In this document: one piece after another, positions 62,645-64,000 of the stretch | How the letters are laid out: each line of letters opens with the position of its first letter | How positions within the stretch are numbered: position 1 is the stretch's first letter | Assembly: GCF_003324485.1 (NCBI RefSeq) | Contig: NZ_QODK01000001.1 | Location: 744,001-808,000 of the forward strand | DNA: 64,000 nt | DNA from: Cohaesibacter intestini | GTDB taxonomy: Bacteria > Pseudomonadota > Alphaproteobacteria > Rhizobiales > Cohaesibacteraceae | Direction: 5' to 3' | The notes under the pieces: model-generated | What the model was told of the DNA's origin: nothing | Seen by the model: only the letters and a program-made list of their open reading frames with translations | Database searches by the model: none | Position numbers and translations under genes: made by a program

Positions 62645-64000
62645 TCACCCCACCAACGAGGTTTCTGCCGTCATGCGATAGCTCAGTGCTTCGGCTATGT
62701 CGGTTTTGCCGGGTTGGGTGCGCCCTGCGAGATCGGCCAGGGTTCGGGCAAGCTTCAATATGCGGTGATAGCCACGCGCCGACAGGGCCATGCTTTCGGC
62801 TGCATGGGCCAGCAGCCTGCGGGCTTCGCCCTTGACGTCACAGACCTGTTCAATGGCACTTGCCGGGCATTGAGCATTGGTCATGGTGGCAGAAAGACCA
62901 AGCGCCACAAAGCGCTGGCTTTGCAACAGCCGCGCATTGGCGACCCGCTCGGCCACCTGTTTTGAGCCTTCTTTCGACGGCGGCAACATCAGATCACTGG
63001 CGGAGACGGCAGGCACTTCGATGCGCAGATCGATGCGATCAAGCAAGGGACCGGAAATCCGGGCCTGATAATCGGCGGCACAACGATTGCCCCTTTTGCA
63101 GACATAGCCCGGCTCACCTGCATGGCCGCAACGACAGGGATTCATCGCCGCGATCAGTTGAAAGCGGGCTGGATAGGTCACCCGGTGGTTGGCGCGGGAT
63201 ATAACCGCCTCGCCGCTTTCGATCGGCTGGCGCAAACTGTCGAGCACTTGGGGCGAGAATTCCGGCAGTTCATCGAGAAACAATACCCCATTGTGCGACA
63301 AGGCCACCTCGCCCGGCTTGGCCTTCATACCGCCACCGACCATTGCCGCCATCGAGGCGGAATGATGGGGCGCCCGGAAGGGACGGGCGGGCGACAAGCG
63401 TCCCTGAGGCAACAGGCCGGCAATGGACTGGATCATTGATACATCGAGCAGTTCCGCCGGAGACAAGGGCGGCAGGACGGTCGGCAGGCGTGAGGCCAGC
63501 ATGCTCTTGCCCGAGCCCGGCGGGCCGACCATCAGCATATTGTGGCCGCCCGCGGCAGCGACTTCGAGCGCCCGCTTGGCCAGTTCCTGGCCCTTGATAT
63601 CCTTGAGATCCATCACCGCAACATCATTTTGGCGAATGCCTGCCCGGGGACGCGCCAAAAGCTGGCTGCCCTTGAAATGGTTCGCTAGCGAAATGAGACT
63701 GTCAGGCGCGAGTATATCCATGTCCGCATCGGCCCATGCGGCTTCCGGACCGCAGTCTTTGGGGCAAATCAGGCCACGGTCATCGGCATTGGCCGCCATG
63801 GCTGCCGGCAGAACCCCGATCACAGCCGCGAGCCGCCCATCAAGCGCCAGTTCCCCCAATACCGTGTAGGTATCAAGGCAATCGGCCGGAATGGCTCCGA
63901 TTGCCGCCATCAGGCCCAGAGCGATGGGCAAGTCAAAATGACTGCCTTCCTTAGGCAGGTCGGCAGGGGCAAGATTGATGGTGATGCGTTTGGGTGGCAG
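62645..64000 (-). CDS. comM: YifB/ComM Mg-chelatase-like AAA+ ATPase (5' end outside window)
   Basis: ComM-type proteins are hexameric helicases that aid branch migration in natural transformation. The frame is open to the window edge (its first visible residues are PPKRITINLAPADLPKEG), so the N-terminal part is missing. The visible part has a Lon-like substrate domain, Walker A GPPGSGKS, Walker B FLDELPEF, the Cys cluster NPCRCGHAG and the C-terminal SARGYHRILKLARTLADL. At least 451 residues are visible. Confidence 0.95.
   Translation of the reverse strand: MPPKRITINLAPADLPKEGSHFDLPIALGLMAAIGAIPADCLDTYTVLGELALDGRLAAVIGVLPAAMAANADDRGLICPKDCGPEAAWADADMDILAPDSLISLANHFKGSQLLARPRAGIRQNDVAVMDLKDIKGQELAKRALEVAAAGGHNMLMVGPPGSGKSMLASRLPTVLPPLSPAELLDVSMIQSIAGLLPQGRLSPARPFRAPHHSASMAAMVGGGMKAKPGEVALSHNGVLFLDELPEFSPQVLDSLRQPIESGEAVISRANHRVTYPARFQLIAAMNPCRCGHAGEPGYVCKRGNRCAADYQARISGPLLDRIDLRIEVPAVSASDLMLPPSKEGSKQVAERVANARLLQSQRFVALGLSATMTNAQCPASAIEQVCDVKGEARRLLAHAAESMALSARGYHRILKLARTLADLAGRTQPGKTDIAEALSYRMTAETSLVG

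Noticed and set aside
1-64000. tRNA or rRNA genes, CRISPR arrays, insertion sequences, prophage genes
   Set aside because: No tRNA cloverleaf, rRNA segment, regular repeat-spacer array, transposase or phage structural gene was recognised on either strand.

Overview
The window looks like a chromosomal segment of an alphaproteobacterium, most likely a marine member of the Hyphomicrobiales (Rhizobiales). This rests on an Irr regulator divergent from fabA-fabB-fabI, the ubiE-ubiB-coaBC-dut order, the rpmH-rnpA-yidC-engB-argB order, and many secreted proteins of alphaproteobacterial type. Genus is not determinable by eye; a Cohaesibacter-like organism is only a guess. Both ends cut through genes: infB lacks its 5' end at the left edge and comM lacks its 5' end at the right edge.

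Layout. 1-6.6 kb: translation and RNA decay (infB, rbfA, truB, rpsO, pnp), with strong hairpins between infB and rbfA and a chain of stem-loops between rpsO and pnp. 6.7-8.3 kb: a membrane GGDEF/EAL protein with a degenerate GGDEF motif. 8.5-12.5 kb: fabI-fabB-fabA (minus strand) divergent from irr. 12.5-17.3 kb: SH3 exported protein, 2-hydroxyacid dehydrogenase, E1-like adenylyltransferase, DUF2259 protein, cysK. 17.7-19.6 kb: a LuxR-type regulator with a pseudo-receiver, a 60-residue protein, and an AT-rich leader. 19.66-36.2 kb: a long plus-strand alginate-type exopolysaccharide operon (algD, alg8, alg44, algA, algG, algI, algJ, a Sel1 protein, algX, algF, a 928-residue AlgK-like protein, algL). 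36.4-41.4 kb: a PL7 alginate-lyase/RTX protein followed by its probable type I exporter (ABC plus membrane fusion protein). 41.4-48 kb: dut, coaBC, ubiB, ubiE (minus strand), then an aminotransferase and mutM (plus strand). 48.0-50 kb: an AT-rich pair of unknown membrane proteins and a LysR regulator. 50-57.7 kb: GNAT-nitrilase, argB, engB, CatB-like acetyltransferase, yidC, rnpA, rpmH. 57.8-64 kb: DUF547 protein, VTT membrane protein, pyridine nucleotide-disulfide oxidoreductase, TerC protein, arfB, comM.

The most interesting part is the 22-kb alginate block. Polymerisation (AlgD, Alg8) and O-acetylation (AlgI, AlgJ, AlgX, AlgF) proteins keep the catalytic residues I can recognise, but four others appear to have lost theirs: the AlgG homologue has RIED where the epimerase has DPHD, the AlgL homologue has Leu at the catalytic His, the C-terminal isomerase cupin of AlgA lacks its His metal ligands, and the PilZ part of Alg44 lacks the usual c-di-GMP motifs. 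The outer-membrane porin AlgE is absent and the TPR scaffold is about twice the usual size. One reading is an acetylated mannuronan-like polymer made without C5-epimerisation and exported through a modified envelope complex, then trimmed outside the cell by a type I-secreted lyase. These alignments were made by eye and need structural confirmation.
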